The notes beneath the pieces are model-generated. The model saw only the letters and a list, made by a program, of their open reading frames with translations, did no database searches and was not told the origin of the DNA. A DNA stretch of 64,000 nt from Physcomitrium patens. Its lineage: Eukaryota; Streptophyta; Bryopsida; Funariales; Funariaceae. The stretch covers positions 10,393,194 through 10,457,193 of the forward strand of contig NC_037264.1 of assembly GCF_000002425.4 (NCBI RefSeq), given 5' to 3'. This document shows positions 48,249 through 58,783 of this stretch, piece after piece; the stretch's first letter is position 1; every line of letters starts with the position of its first letter. Made by a program: the position numbers and the translations under genes.

Positions 48249-48791
48249 TTATCTTGATTTTGATGGATGTTGTCGATAAAAAGCCGCCACCGCCTTTGCT
48301 ACATTTGCAAGATTCTTTATTGGCTCCCATGTACGTTCACTAATACAATATCGGCGCCAATGGACAAGATATTCTAATTTATTTTGGTGCCGCCTTAAAT
48401 CTAAGACTTCTTCTACTTCAAACTCTTCATTATTGTCCACTTCTATAAGAGGAGGTTGAGCTTGTCATCTTCTTGGTATGTCCACTGTCTTGTATGGTTT
48501 AAGAAGAGACACGTGGAATACTGGATGGATTTTTATTGACTCTGGTAGATGTAAACGATATGCAACTGGATTGATTTGTGCAGAAATAGAAAATGGTCCT
48601 AGCCTTCGATAGTCCAACTTGTCACAAGTACGAGTGGTGTTGATATTGCAACGAAGTAGCCATACCTTATCACCCAAAATGAATGATAGTTGTTCCTTTT
48701 GATAGACATCCACATCGACCTTTTGTTGTTCTTGAGCCTCTTTTAACTGTGCCTTCATCGTTGCATGTAGCTCTGATAAATGTATTGCCAA
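48249..48791 (-). pseudogene. Integrase C-terminal domain and chromodomain
   Basis: At 48465-48791 the frame reads EAQEQQKVDVDVYQKEQLSF, GDKVWLL, KLDYRRLGPFSISAQINPVA, then HPVFHVSLLKPY: the GPY/F module and tail of chromoviral integrase. After a stop, 48249-48440 gives EFEVEEVLDLRRHQNKLEYL, VHWRRY and ERTWEPIKNL, a classic chromodomain with the Y/W/W-type residues seen as Y (LEYLV), W (VHW) and W (TWEP). A frame break between 48441 and 48464 separates them. Confidence 0.9.
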
Positions 48792-49948
48792 ATCTTTTGC
48801 AGCAGGATTATCAACTTTTGAAAAGTCAAAAGTATCAAGTCATAGATGATAACCATAATTAGCAAAGAAAGGTGTTTGTTTTGTAGAAGAATGTATCATG
48901 TTATTGTAAGCAAACTCTGCCAATGGCAAAAGAGTTGTCCAATCATCTTGTTAGTAATTAATGGTACATCTTAAATATTGTTCCAAAACTTGATTAACAC
49001 GCTCCGTTTGTCCATCAGTTTGACGATAGAATGATGAAGATAGTTTTACATCCACTTTAAGAATCTTGAAAAGAGTTCGCCAAAATCTTGATACAAATTG
49101 AGTTCCCCTATCTGATATAATATCCTTGGATAATCCATAATAGCGATAGATATTGTCAAGAAAGAGCTTAGCTATTTCTTCACCTGTGATAGATTTTGTA
49201 CATGGTACAAAATGTGCCATCTTGGTAAAACGATCTACTATCACGAATATAGAGTCATAAGAACCTGAGATTGGAAGATCCATGATGAAGTCCATAGAAA
49301 CAGAAGACCATGGTTGTTTTGGAATGGATAACGGCTGAAGAAGTCCAAAAGGTCGATGACGAGGAATTTTCGATCTTGAGCAAACATCACATGATTGTAC
49401 AAAATCTTTAACTGCCTTCCACATTTGAGGCCACCAAAAATCCTTAGATATTAGCTCGAAAGTCTTATTATATCCAAAATGTCCTACTGCTGGGAAGTCG
49501 TGACGAGCTTGAAGAACATATAAACGTGCTTTTCCTTCTGGAACATATAGGCATCCTTCGAAATAGAGTAGGTTGTTCCTAAATTCAAATTTAGAGGGAT
49601 CATGAGATTTACAAGAATTATTCTTGATATCATGAACAAGAGGGTCTGAAGACATACTTAACTGGACTTGCTTAAAAAAAGTTAAATCAATAGTCAATGT
49701 TGATTTTATTTCTCGAAGATGAAATTGCTTTGGCTTCATGAGAACCGTTCTTTGTTGCTCAAAAGTTTCATCTCCTTCTTTTAGTACAAGATAAGAACGT
49801 CTAGACAAGGCATCGGATAAACCTTGTTGTTTTTCAGGCCGATAAGTGATGATGAACTCGAATCTTGATAAAGACATGCTTCAACGAGCTTGGCGATGAT
49901 TTAATACGCGTGCTGACATAAAATATTCGAGGTTCTTGTGATCCGTAT
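48792..49948 (-). pseudogene. RNase H end and integrase core
   Basis: From the right: RNase H end with TDHKNLEYF and ALSRRSYL, then the integrase zinc finger (ARHDFPAVGHFGYNKTFELI with its His pair, and CDVCSRSK with its Cys pair). The catalytic core follows: first Asp in VSMDFIMDLP, second in ISDRGTQF, Glu in QTERVNQVLEQYL. The frame is open over 308 codons (49877-48951) and then stops. On the upstream side the frame is interrupted at 49954 by the nested LTR. About 48792-48950 carries the rest of the core in a broken frame (FANYGYHL). Confidence 0.92.
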
Positions 49949-49954
49949 ACACGG

Positions 49955-51463
49955 TGTCGTATTACATGCTTTCCTGCTCGAGAACGCGTCGGACGTCTGG
50001 CTGTAGAAGGTAGTATGGAGATTCGCCAATAGTCAAGCAGTCTATCAGTTTTTGACTGCTGGAATATAAACAACTGCAAGAATACACCGTAAATCTATAT
50101 GGATGTCCTTCGACTGCTTGTCGAAGTCCTTTTTGCCCCAGCCGGTAGGTCTCTAGACGTTACAGAGAACCCCAAACAATCCAATCTGCTAATCTCCGAT
50201 ACCGCTTTGTACTTACGATCTTGTATCCACTGACTGTCTTGTTAGATTAACCCAATAAATTTCATGCACTCCGCATACTCAATCCTATATACACCCTTTT
50301 AATTCTTCAATCACAGACGTAACTCGATTTTACAAAACAGTCAAGAGTAATCAAACCCACTTCATTAAAAAATCCCGATTCACCATTACAACACTGACTT
50401 CAGCAACGATTGCCTCAGTCTTCCCAAAATCCTATGAAGAAAAAAAAAACCCAATTCTCTGTCTTCTTTTTCCGCTCGAAGCATGAAGCTCCTCTCTAAT
50501 CCCCCTGATCTTCAAAAACCTCCAATGAAACTGAACTAGTAACCTTGAAAAGAACTTGAAGCTAGATCTTCGATCCAAAGAATCCCGATCTAAAAAAAAC
50601 CCCCCCAAAAAACTAATTCTCCCCCTAACCTTATCCTCAGAATTTCTTCAATCTTCCATCTTGGATCCGGAATTGGCTCCCACCGTGAGAGCTTAGATCT
50701 GAAATTGGCTCTCGCCATCAAAGCTTTCTCCTCCGTTTTTACCTTTAAGAGATCCATTTACCGAAAACAACGTTCCCTGAAACAGCACAGAGAATAGGAG
50801 AGCCTGAAACAGAATCAAAACCCCGTACTCAGGTCCACATTGAGTTGCCCGACTAATTCAGGTCTCATATTGGGTAAGATGCCCATAGTAACCTGGATGT
50901 TCACGTAATTGGGTCCAATTGGTCTTCGCGTCAGATTGGCTAAGGCCCGTAGTAAGACCTGGATTTTCTCGTAATTAGACTGCATTGGATTGCCCGGCCA
51001 ATTCAGGTCTCATATTGGATAAGATGCCCGTAGTAACCTCGATTTTCTCGTAATTAGACTGCATTGGGTTGCCCGACCAATTCAGGTCTCATATTAGATA
51101 AGAGTCCAGTAGTAAGACCCGGATTTCCCCGTAATTAGACTGCATTGGGTTGCCCGACAAATTCAGGTCTCATATTGGGTAAGAGGACCCGGATTGGATT
51201 CTCGAAATTGGATCCAATTGGCTCTTCAAACCAGGCTCACCCGTCGCGTGAATTGGTCCTTTCCCATCTTGCTGACTCCCGTTATTGGAATCGAACGGAG
51301 CATTTCAGTATGCCCCGGCTGACTGTAACGGAGTGACTGAACCTGGCCACTCAGTATTTGCACTGGAGTTGGTCGTTGCTCCCAATATTCGAGATAACTG
51401 AACATTAATAAAAGTCCACTTTTTTTTTATATTTTCATGGTATAGTCGTGTTACAACACGACA
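49955..51463 (-). repeat. LTR A (3' LTR of the complex)
   Basis: 1509 bp, ends TGTCGTATTACA ... ACAACACGACA as inverted termini. Contains an ~80-bp tandem repeat marked by AATTCAGGTCTCATATT at 50855, 51000, 51079 and 51160. In minus sense it follows a polypurine tract. Confidence 0.92.
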
Positions 51464-51476
51464 TCCACCCCCTCTG
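51464..51476 (-). other. Polypurine tract of the nested element
   Basis: Minus strand CAGAGGGGGTGGA, immediately followed by the LTR start TGTCGTGTTG. Confidence 0.85.
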
Positions 51477-51525
51477 AACCTGTGCATCCTCCGGTATGTA
51501 CCAATTTACCCAATTGCTGTTTGAT

Positions 51526-54276
51526 TCAGAATATATCCTCTACGTCTTTGTCCTGTTTGTCTTCGTCACCTTCATTATCCAAATCACTTTCATCTTCTTC
51601 CTGCTGAATCTTTATACCTTCATTAAGGTCTTCCATATTCATCTCTGCATGTCTTCGTTTAAATATTTTTACTCGCTTCTTTGCAATTGGTATTTTCAAT
51701 TTTGTACCATCTAACTCCCGTAACGAGTAAGTCGCATTATGATGAACTGTTGTTACCACATATGGTCCAAACCAACGTTTTGAAATTTTTTGCAAAGTAC
51801 TATGTTGATTATCCAGACTATTGTCATAAACAACTACCCAGTCACCTTCCTCGATTGCTTTTGGTCTTAATCGATGTTGCTTATCGAATTGCGCCTTATT
51901 TTGTAACCTTGCTCTTTTTAACCTTTCCAATGCTATCTGCACATCTTCCGTTCTTTGCTCCAATTGTCGAATCCTAATAGCCCGAAGTTCTTCTCTTGTC
52001 AATCCATCTTCCCATGGTAGCATACTCCAAGTAAGTACCTTTTCTTCAATCGGCATAATTGGTTTTTGACCTGTCATAAGTTCTACTGGCATATATCTTG
52101 TCACCGAACTATGTGTTGTTCGATCAGCCCATAATGCAAATGACAAAAGCCATGGCCACTCTTTAACCTTCCCATTATAAGCTTTAATCAATGCTTTCAC
52201 AATCGGTGGGTGACCGTGTTCACTTTTTGCATTCCCTTCTGGATTATAAGCAGTAGTCAGTGATAGTTTAACTCCACATCTTTCAAAGAACTTACGAGCT
52301 TCTTGTGCATTTAATTCTCCATGATCTGTAGTGATTTTTCTTACGCATCCGTAGCGGCAAATGACATCTTCAAGCAAAAACCTACAAATCCCCTCTGTAG
52401 ATTTTATCCTCAATGCTCTTCCTTCTACTTGATTTGATAAATCTTCACGAGCTAAAACCAAATATCTCATTTGCCATAACCCAACCGGCATAATAACCAA
52501 ATCAACAACCCATTTAAAATGAATAGCCAGAGGATACGTAGGATGAAGACCATCTCGATGTCGGATATTAGAATACGATTGACAGATTTCACATGACTCT
52601 ACAAATGAGAGCACATCTCGATACATATTTTTCCACCAATATCGTTCCTTGAGTTTAGCAAAAGTAGCCCAGATTCCTCTATGCCCTGCCCATAAACTAT
52701 CATGAAACTCCTTTAATAATTTTAGTTTTTCTTCCCTTTTGCCTATCACTCGTTGTGGCATGCCAATTCCTTTCTTCGGTCTCTTCCATAAGAATCCATC
52801 TCGAAGTAAAAATCCATATGCTTTTTTTCTTGTTTGTTTGAATTTTTCTGTAGACCAATTCCCTTGCTTAGTTAAGGTATTCAAGTATTGACTAATATTC
52901 AATAATTCTCCTTCATGAGATTCTTCAAGAAATAGCTTGTCTTCTTTGTTGAGATTTGATATTGAATAGAATTTCAATTCGACGTCATCAATGTCTTCAA
53001 CCATTTCATCCTCCCTCTCGTATCTTGCTCGAGATAGCATGTCTGCTACTAAATTGTCCTTTCCAGTGATATGCTTAAATTCTGGATTTAGTGACTTAAT
53101 ATAAGCAATCCATCTCAACATTGCAATATCTGGCGTTGAACAGTTAATAATCATTCCAAGCAATGACAAGCAATCTGTTTCAATTAATACTACTGCCCCA
53201 ATCAAATAGTCTTTTTCAGCTTTCATAGCCGAAACGACTCTCCAAAGTTCTCTTTTGACTTGCGAATATGCACGCTGACGAATACTTAAAACTTTAGCCC
53301 CAAATCGAACTGCAAATCTACTCCCATTCGAATCATCTTGACCCACCGCCCATCCAACGGTAATTGGACTAGCGTCTATAGTAAGAATCACTGGTCTATT
53401 GCACTTATAATCAACCTTCCTCAATATTGGAGGTGACATCAATAATTTCTTCAATCTTTGCATTGCCTGAATATGCCTTTCTACCCATTCAAATCGGTAA
53501 CCCTTGCGTAACAGTTCATATAATGGATCCGCTATGTGATCAAAATGAGGGATCCAGATTCGATAAAATACACATGTACCCAAAAACCTGCGAACCTCTG
53601 TTAAAGAACCACAATCCTCTTTCATCCTTCCAATTGCATCAACTTTAGTCGGATCTGGTTTTCTTCCGTAAGATCCGCATAAATGTCCAACAATTACAAC
53701 CTCTCGCACTCCAAATACGGACTTCATACCCGATAATGTAAGATGAACTTCTCCAAGCTGAGTTAAAATCTTTTCACAATCTTGTATATGATCAACAACA
53801 TATTTGCGACATCCCCTCGTATGTAAAGTTTCATCCTTGTCTCCTTCTCTGCACCCTCTTATAGGAACATCATCCAGAAAAGGCATAGTCTTTTCCGGAA
53901 TAAAATCTCTCAATACCTTATTCATCCCATTCATCNNNNNNNNNNNNNNNNNNNNNNNNNNNNNNNNNNNNNNNNNNNNNNNNNNNNNNNNNNNNNNNNN
54001 NNNNNNNNNNNNNNNNNNNNNNNNNNNNNNNNNNNNNNNNNNNNNNNNNNNNNNNNNNNNNNNNNNNNNNNNNNNNNNNNNNNNNNNNNNNNNNNNNNNN
54101 NNNNNNNNNNNNNNNNNNNNNNNNNNNNNNNNNNNNNNNNNNNNNNNNNNNNNNNNNNNNNNNNNNNNNNNNNNNNNNNNNNNNNNNNNNNNNNNNNNNN
54201 NNNNNNNNNNNNNNNNNNNNNNNNNNNNNNNNNNNNNNNNNNNNNNNNNNNNNNNNNNGTTTATCTTTTCTTTCAT
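51526..54276 (-). CDS. Gypsy pol: RT (gapped), RNase H, integrase
   Basis: One open frame, with the assembly gap (53936-54258) inside RT. After the gap come FLDD (the YxDD active-site box), RRFLGTCVFYRIWIPHFDHI (RT thumb/connection), RNase H with VILTIDAS, VLIETDCLSL and HITGKDNLVADMLSR, and the integrase zinc finger (H-x3-H in HDSLWAGHRG, C-x2-C in ESCEICQ). The catalytic core follows with Asp in WVVDLVIMP, Asp in ITTDHGELN and Glu in GNAKSEHG, then RWFGPYVVTT (GPY/F module). It ends in an acidic tail (DESDLDNEGDEDKQDKD) where chromoviruses would have a chromodomain. Acts in cDNA synthesis and integration. The catalytic residues seen are all intact, so only the gap and the upstream frame breaks question its function. 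Confidence 0.9.
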   Translation of the reverse strand: MKEKINXXXXXXXXXXXXXXXXXXXXXXXXXXXXXXXXXXXXXXXXXXXXXXXXXXXXXXXXXXXXXXXXXXXXXXXXXXXXXXXXXXXXXXXXXXXXXXXXXXXXXXXXXXXXMNGMNKVLRDFIPEKTMPFLDDVPIRGCREGDKDETLHTRGCRKYVVDHIQDCEKILTQLGEVHLTLSGMKSVFGVREVVIVGHLCGSYGRKPDPTKVDAIGRMKEDCGSLTEVRRFLGTCVFYRIWIPHFDHIADPLYELLRKGYRFEWVERHIQAMQRLKKLLMSPPILRKVDYKCNRPVILTIDASPITVGWAVGQDDSNGSRFAVRFGAKVLSIRQRAYSQVKRELWRVVSAMKAEKDYLIGAVVLIETDCLSLLGMIINCSTPDIAMLRWIAYIKSLNPEFKHITGKDNLVADMLSRARYEREDEMVEDIDDVELKFYSISNLNKEDKLFLEESHEGELLNISQYLNTLTKQGNWSTEKFKQTRKKAYGFLLRDGFLWKRPKKGIGMPQRVIGKREEKLKLLKEFHDSLWAGHRGIWATFAKLKERYWWKNMYRDVLSFVESCEICQSYSNIRHRDGLHPTYPLAIHFKWVVDLVIMPVGLWQMRYLVLAREDLSNQVEGRALRIKSTEGICRFLLEDVICRYGCVRKITTDHGELNAQEARKFFERCGVKLSLTTAYNPEGNAKSEHGHPPIVKALIKAYNGKVKEWPWLLSFALWADRTTHSSVTRYMPVELMTGQKPIMPIEEKVLTWSMLPWEDGLTREELRAIRIRQLEQRTEDVQIALERLKRARLQNKAQFDKQHRLRPKAIEEGDWVVVYDNSLDNQHSTLQKISKRWFGPYVVTTVHHNATYSLRELDGTKLKIPIAKKRVKIFKRRHAEMNMEDLNEGIKIQQEEDESDLDNEGDEDKQDKDVEDIF
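53936..54258. other. Assembly gap (323 N)
   Basis: Run of N within the RT coding region. The codon count across it keeps the frame only if the gap size is real. Confidence 1.
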
Positions 54277-54923
54277 AGTTCGACCAATTTAGGTAAATGT
54301 GTCCTCGGTACTGGAATCGGTCTTAGATTCCAAGGTACATGCGGTACAGTGAAGATAACCATAGGTGTTATAATATTTGGATCCACACACCCAATTTCAT
54401 GAGATTCGAAGGCAAACGATCTACCTTGTTTAGCCAACATCTTTTTGAAGCAAGTAATTTCCTCCGGTAATAAAGAAACATCAGAACCAATCTTCAATTC
54501 TTCAAAAGTTTCTTCAGTAAACTGATGTCCAATACTCATTGGATCTCTTAAACTTGCTTCTTTTGATGCTTCTCCCATTTGTTCTTTAGAATCCTCTGGT
54601 AATGGTCCGGCAATAGGCTTTACGATCTTATCTGCCGTTTTATATCTCGTCTCTACTGTGACTTCTAGTGCTTGAAAAGATTCAAGTATGGTATAAACCT
54701 CTCTCGAATGAATTTCAACAATCTTATCATTATTCTCTAACCCAATAGATGTAATCAATTCCAATGAAACTTCCAGCCCATTTTCTTCATAAACACCCAA
54801 AATCCTCTCATCATCTTGCAATGTACCTATCTTGCGTAACTGTCCTTCAATATCATATAATCTTTTTCTTTCTTTTCTTTTAAAATCACCAACTTTCTTA
54901 TACATAATATTTCCATTCTCCAA
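54273..54923 (-). pseudogene. Protease-RT linker and RT N-terminus
   Basis: 216 codons ending LPEEITCFKKMLAKQGRSFA, FESHEIGCVDP, then PHVPWNLRPIPVPR and LPKLVEL before TGA. This is the approach to the RT fingers (the PxPVPR and L..L+...I segment). The next frame starts with ATGAAAGAAAAG, overlapping the stop as ATGA, and continues the RT helix (KEKI). A one-base frame change therefore splits RT between the two frames. Confidence 0.8.
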
Positions 54924-55000
54924 TATACCAATAAAACTCGCATCAAAGGCACCTTCATTTCGCGAGAGTACCTCCTCTTTTGTACCTCCATAATCTCGCT

Positions 55001-55468
55001 TTACAGTGGTACCTCCCCAAAATCCTTAAATCCTTCAACAATCTTTGGCAATGGTTTCTCCCTCAACCTATCTCGATTCCGTTCATGGATAGGAGATACT
55101 GTTAGAAATTGTACAGCTTTCCTCCCATCTTCGCTCCGTACCCTTGCATAAGTAGAACCATCGTCAAGTACCTTTGTTTCCATCCGTGTTGTCGTGATAT
55201 AAGGTTGTCCTAAAATCAACGGATAAGACGTTGTATCTTGAACGAAGAAATGTTACTCCGTCGCAACATCCCCAATCCGAATTTTGACATCTGGACAAGC
55301 TCCATATAATTCGCCTCGTGTGTTATTAGCTGCTCGTATTGCCCATCCATGTTTCATATCAATTGGCCATTTTTGCTTCTTATAAAGATCTTTAGACATG
55401 AGATTTATTTCAGAACCATGGTCCACCAAGGCAACTATTGGTTCTTCTATATCTCCTACCTTCACCAA
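55001..55468 (-). pseudogene. Retropepsin (aspartic protease)
   Basis: The 55468-55253 frame has VALVDHGSEINLMSKDLY, a retropepsin active site with DHG in place of the usual DSG/DTG, then AIRAANNTRGELYGACPDVK. The 55219-55001 frame starts with ILGQPYI, the usual downstream ILG motif with its flap-side partner. A stop near 55250 (CAACGGAGTA region) splits the two. Processes the polyprotein in family members. Confidence 0.8.
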
Positions 55469-55489
55469 TACCTCAGTAGTTGCCCTTGC

Positions 55490-57298
55490 TCAATGCTTTC
55501 GAGTATAATGGCTTAAAGTTTCCATTTCCTTGTCACTAGAATCTTCGAAACGTACTCGCTGATTATACCCATTCTTTTCATTTGTTGGTTGCTTGTAACC
55601 AATATCAACCTCTTCTTCATCTCTACATATTCTTGCATCAATAGCATGACTCATTCCAGTTTCGCTCATTAATTGCCTCTTTCGCTTAATGCTGTCAATG
55701 ATAACATCATGAAACTCCTTCTTTGCAATTCCCAAGACTTCTTTCAATGTGAATTCCACCTTAGCGTTTAATATACGTTCTTCCAACACTCCTTTCAAAT
55801 TTGTTGCCGCTTAAATATCAGAAAGTAGCTTATAAGCAATTGATTTGCCCTTATCTTTTGTCTCCGTTGTTTTTTCTCCCAATGATGCTGAGGTATCGTT
55901 TACAGGCAATTCTTGTGAAGCTGCCTCTCGAGCCTTGTCTCCTCGAGTTTGCCTCTTAAAAGAATTTCCTTCTCTAGTATCATCAAAATTTCCTCGTCTT
56001 TTTTCTTCCATCAAAGCTTCATGTTGGCTCTTAGCAATATATGCATGAACTGAAAGAGACTCAACAGGATCCTCCCAACCTGTTCTTCCTCGTATTGTAG
56101 CTGTAGTTCTCAATAACGCTTCTCGAGGTAATTTCCCTTCTTGCATTGTAGAAACGGCAGAAGCCCAAAACTGACTAATTTTCGTACTTCCACCAATTTC
56201 ATCATCTACTCTAGCACCATAACTTGCACTTTCTCGTACTACTGTTTCATGCTCTTTTAAGTAATCTTGAACCAATGCTCTCATTCCTCCCTTGCCAAAA
56301 TTGGTTTGAAGAAGATCCTCCCTATCTTTCAATGCTATCTTCCCATCTTTCCAGTAAATAATTCCCTGCCGTATCATATTATTAAATTCATTGCAATCTT
56401 TTCTAGTGTGTGAAGCATCATCACACCAAATGCATCTTTGTACATATCCTTGTTTTGAAACATTCTTCGAATTATTTATAGAAGTATTCTCTTCAAGTCT
56501 TGCCAATTTGATTTGAAGATCTCACATTCCTCGTATAATTTCTTCCATACCCATATCTGCTTTCTTTGACAAGGATGTCGAAGATTGAACTGTAGGCATT
56601 GTCGGTGGTGTTGTACGTACTGGAGCTTTGGGTGCTTGTACTGTTTTCGGAATATTGCTCCTATCCTTCTTCCTTTCTTTTTTTGTAAGCAACCCCACCG
56701 CATCTTCAACGTTCTTCCACTTCGTTGTCAATCCTTCATCTTCTTCTTTGTCTTCAAGAAGGAGTTCTAATTTCTCTTGCAATTCTCCATCAGCAGCTTG
56801 AAGAAATAGATCAACTTTGTTCGGCTCCAATGTCAATTTTTCTACCTTCGATAATTGAGAGTACTGCCTCTCAAATTCCCTTAGTAGCTCTGTTGCTTGC
56901 AAATTCTTATTGGGCCGTTCAATCCATCCCAGAAACAGCTTCTTAGTAACGCGATCAGCATCTTCCAAGAAATATTCGTCTTTCAATGCATGTGAATAAT
57001 CCTCCCATGAATTCCCACAACGATCCGTAATCGATGTAATGTGGTCCCTTATCTCCGGTATTGTGGCAAGTCCAAATAGTGCAACCATTTTCTTCTCAGA
57101 AACCCGATTTAATTCCATTTCACGAACATAACATCTTAAATACCTTGAAATATTCCTTCCATCAAATTGATCAATTTTATTGACCACTGCTTGCAATGCT
57201 TTGGTTGCCAAAGCTTCCTTTCGATCATTGCTTTGCTGTTGCTGCATTGACAATGAGAAGGCTTGAAACATACTAGCAATAGACAGATCCATGTGCAT
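55490..57298 (-). pseudogene. Gag of the complete internal region (two nonsense/frame breaks)
   Basis: Frame 57298-56522 begins MHMDLSIASMFQAFSLSMQQ and runs through FDGRNISRYLRCYVREMELN, a retrotransposon gag capsid-like region with DxxxW-type fold unclear. It stops at 56519-56521, where the other copy has CGA (Arg). The same frame resumes 56506-55811 with the zinc knuckle CIWCDDASHTRKDC (C-x2-C-x4-H-x4-C) and a Glu/Lys-rich tail. Frame 55798-55490 continues toward protease (LNAKVEFTLKEVLGIAKKEF). Gag packages element RNA. Confidence 0.85.
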
Positions 57299-57421
57299 AC
57301 CTTGTCCTTTAGAAGACTCCCCACTAGAAACTCATCCCAAAGATCCTTCAAAATTTTTATTTTCGTTTTCTATAAAATAAAGATAAAATCAACCGAAATC
57401 CAATACCTTCTACCTCAAGCT

Positions 57422-57439
57422 TTCTCGTCGGGTTCGCCA
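57422..57439 (-). other. Primer-binding site of the nested element
   Basis: Minus strand TGGCGAACCCGACGAGAA, four bases (TAAG) after the end of LTR B. It starts with the TGG that pairs with the CCA tail of a tRNA, but is not the initiator-Met type used by most plant gypsy elements. The matching tRNA could not be named with confidence. The copy beside LTR C (60090-60107) reads TGGTGAATTCGACGTGAA, with C-to-T type changes. Confidence 0.65.
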
Positions 57440-57443
57440 CTTA

Positions 57444-58783
57444 TGTTGTATTACGTGCTTTCCTGCTCGAGAACGCATCGGGCGTCTGGCTGTAGAAGGT
57501 AGTATGGAGATTTGCCGATAGTCAAGCAGTCTATCAGTTTTTGACTGCTGGAATATAAACGACTGCAAGAATACACCGTAAATCTTTATTGATGCCCTTC
57601 AATTGCTTGTCGAAGTCCTTTTTTTTTGCCCCAGCCGGTAGGTCTCTAGACGTTACAGAGAACCCCGAACAACCCAAACTGTTAATCTTCAATACCCCTT
57701 TGTACTTACGATCTTGTATCCACTGACTGTCCTGTTAGATTTACCCAATAAATTTCATTCACTCCGCATACTCAATCCTATGGACACCCATTTAATCCTT
57801 CAATCACAGACGTAACTCGATTTTACAAAACAGTCAAGAGTATTCAAACCCACTTCATTTAAAAATCCCGATTCACCATTACAACACTGACTTCAGCAGC
57901 GATTGCCTCAGTCGTCCCAAAACTCTACGAAGAAGAAAAATCCAAATTCTATGTCTTTCCTTCCCCGATCCAAAGCATGAAGCTCCTCTCTCTAATTCCC
58001 TTGATCTTCCAAAAACCTCCAATGAAAAACCAAACTAGTAACCTTGCAAAAGCTTGAAAACTCGCTCCCCCCCCCCCGATTCCCCCAAAAAAAAACCTTC
58101 CCCCTCAAAACTATATCCCTCCTAACCTTATCCTCTGAATTTCTTCAATCTTCCATCTTAGATCCGGAATTGGCTCCCACCTCAAGCTTGGATCCGAAAT
58201 TGGCTCTCGCCGTCAAGCTTTCTCCTCCGTTTTTACCTATAAGAAATCCATTTACCGAAAACAACATTCCCTGAAACGGCACAGAGAACAAGACAGCCTG
58301 AAACAGAATCGAACCTTGTAATCGGGACCACATTGAGTCGCCCGACCAATTCAGGTCATATATTGGGAAAGTTGCTCGTAGTAACCTGGATGTTCCTGTA
58401 ATTGGGTCAAATTGGTCCTCGCGTCAGATTGGCTAAGACCCGTAGTAAGACCTGGATTTCTCGTAATTAGACTGTATTGAGTTGACCGGCCAATTCAGGT
58501 CTCATATTGGATAAGAGGACCCGGATTGGATTATCGAAATTGGATCCAATTGGCTCCTCGAACCCGTCGTGTGAATTGGTCCTTCTCTTCCTGCTGACTC
58601 CCGTTATTGGAATCGAATGGAGCATTTCAGTATGCTCCGGCTGACTGTAACAGAGTGACTGAACCTGACCACTCAGTATTTGTACTGGAGTTGGTTGATG
58701 CTCCCAATATTCGAGGTAACTGAATATTAATAAAATTCCCCTTTCTTTTTATTTTCATTGTATACTCGTGTTACAACACAACA
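57444..58783 (-). repeat. LTR B (middle LTR of the complex)
   Basis: 1340 bp, TGTTGTATTACG ... ACAACACAACA ends. The AATTCAGG marker occurs only at about 58348 and 58492, so this LTR has two ~80-bp units fewer than A and C, and it also lacks the GTGAGAGCTTAGATC segment they share. Confidence 0.92.

Noticed and set aside
47932-48343. Plus-strand open frames downstream of the chromodomain
   Set aside because: Antisense to the 3' UTR and chromodomain of the chromovirus; no domain.
51681-51977. Plus-strand 98-codon frame with hydrophobic runs
   Set aside because: Antisense shadow of the integrase frame of the nested gypsy element.
53804-54292. Plus-strand frame spanning the assembly gap
   Set aside because: Mostly translated N; the real coding strand here is minus (RT).
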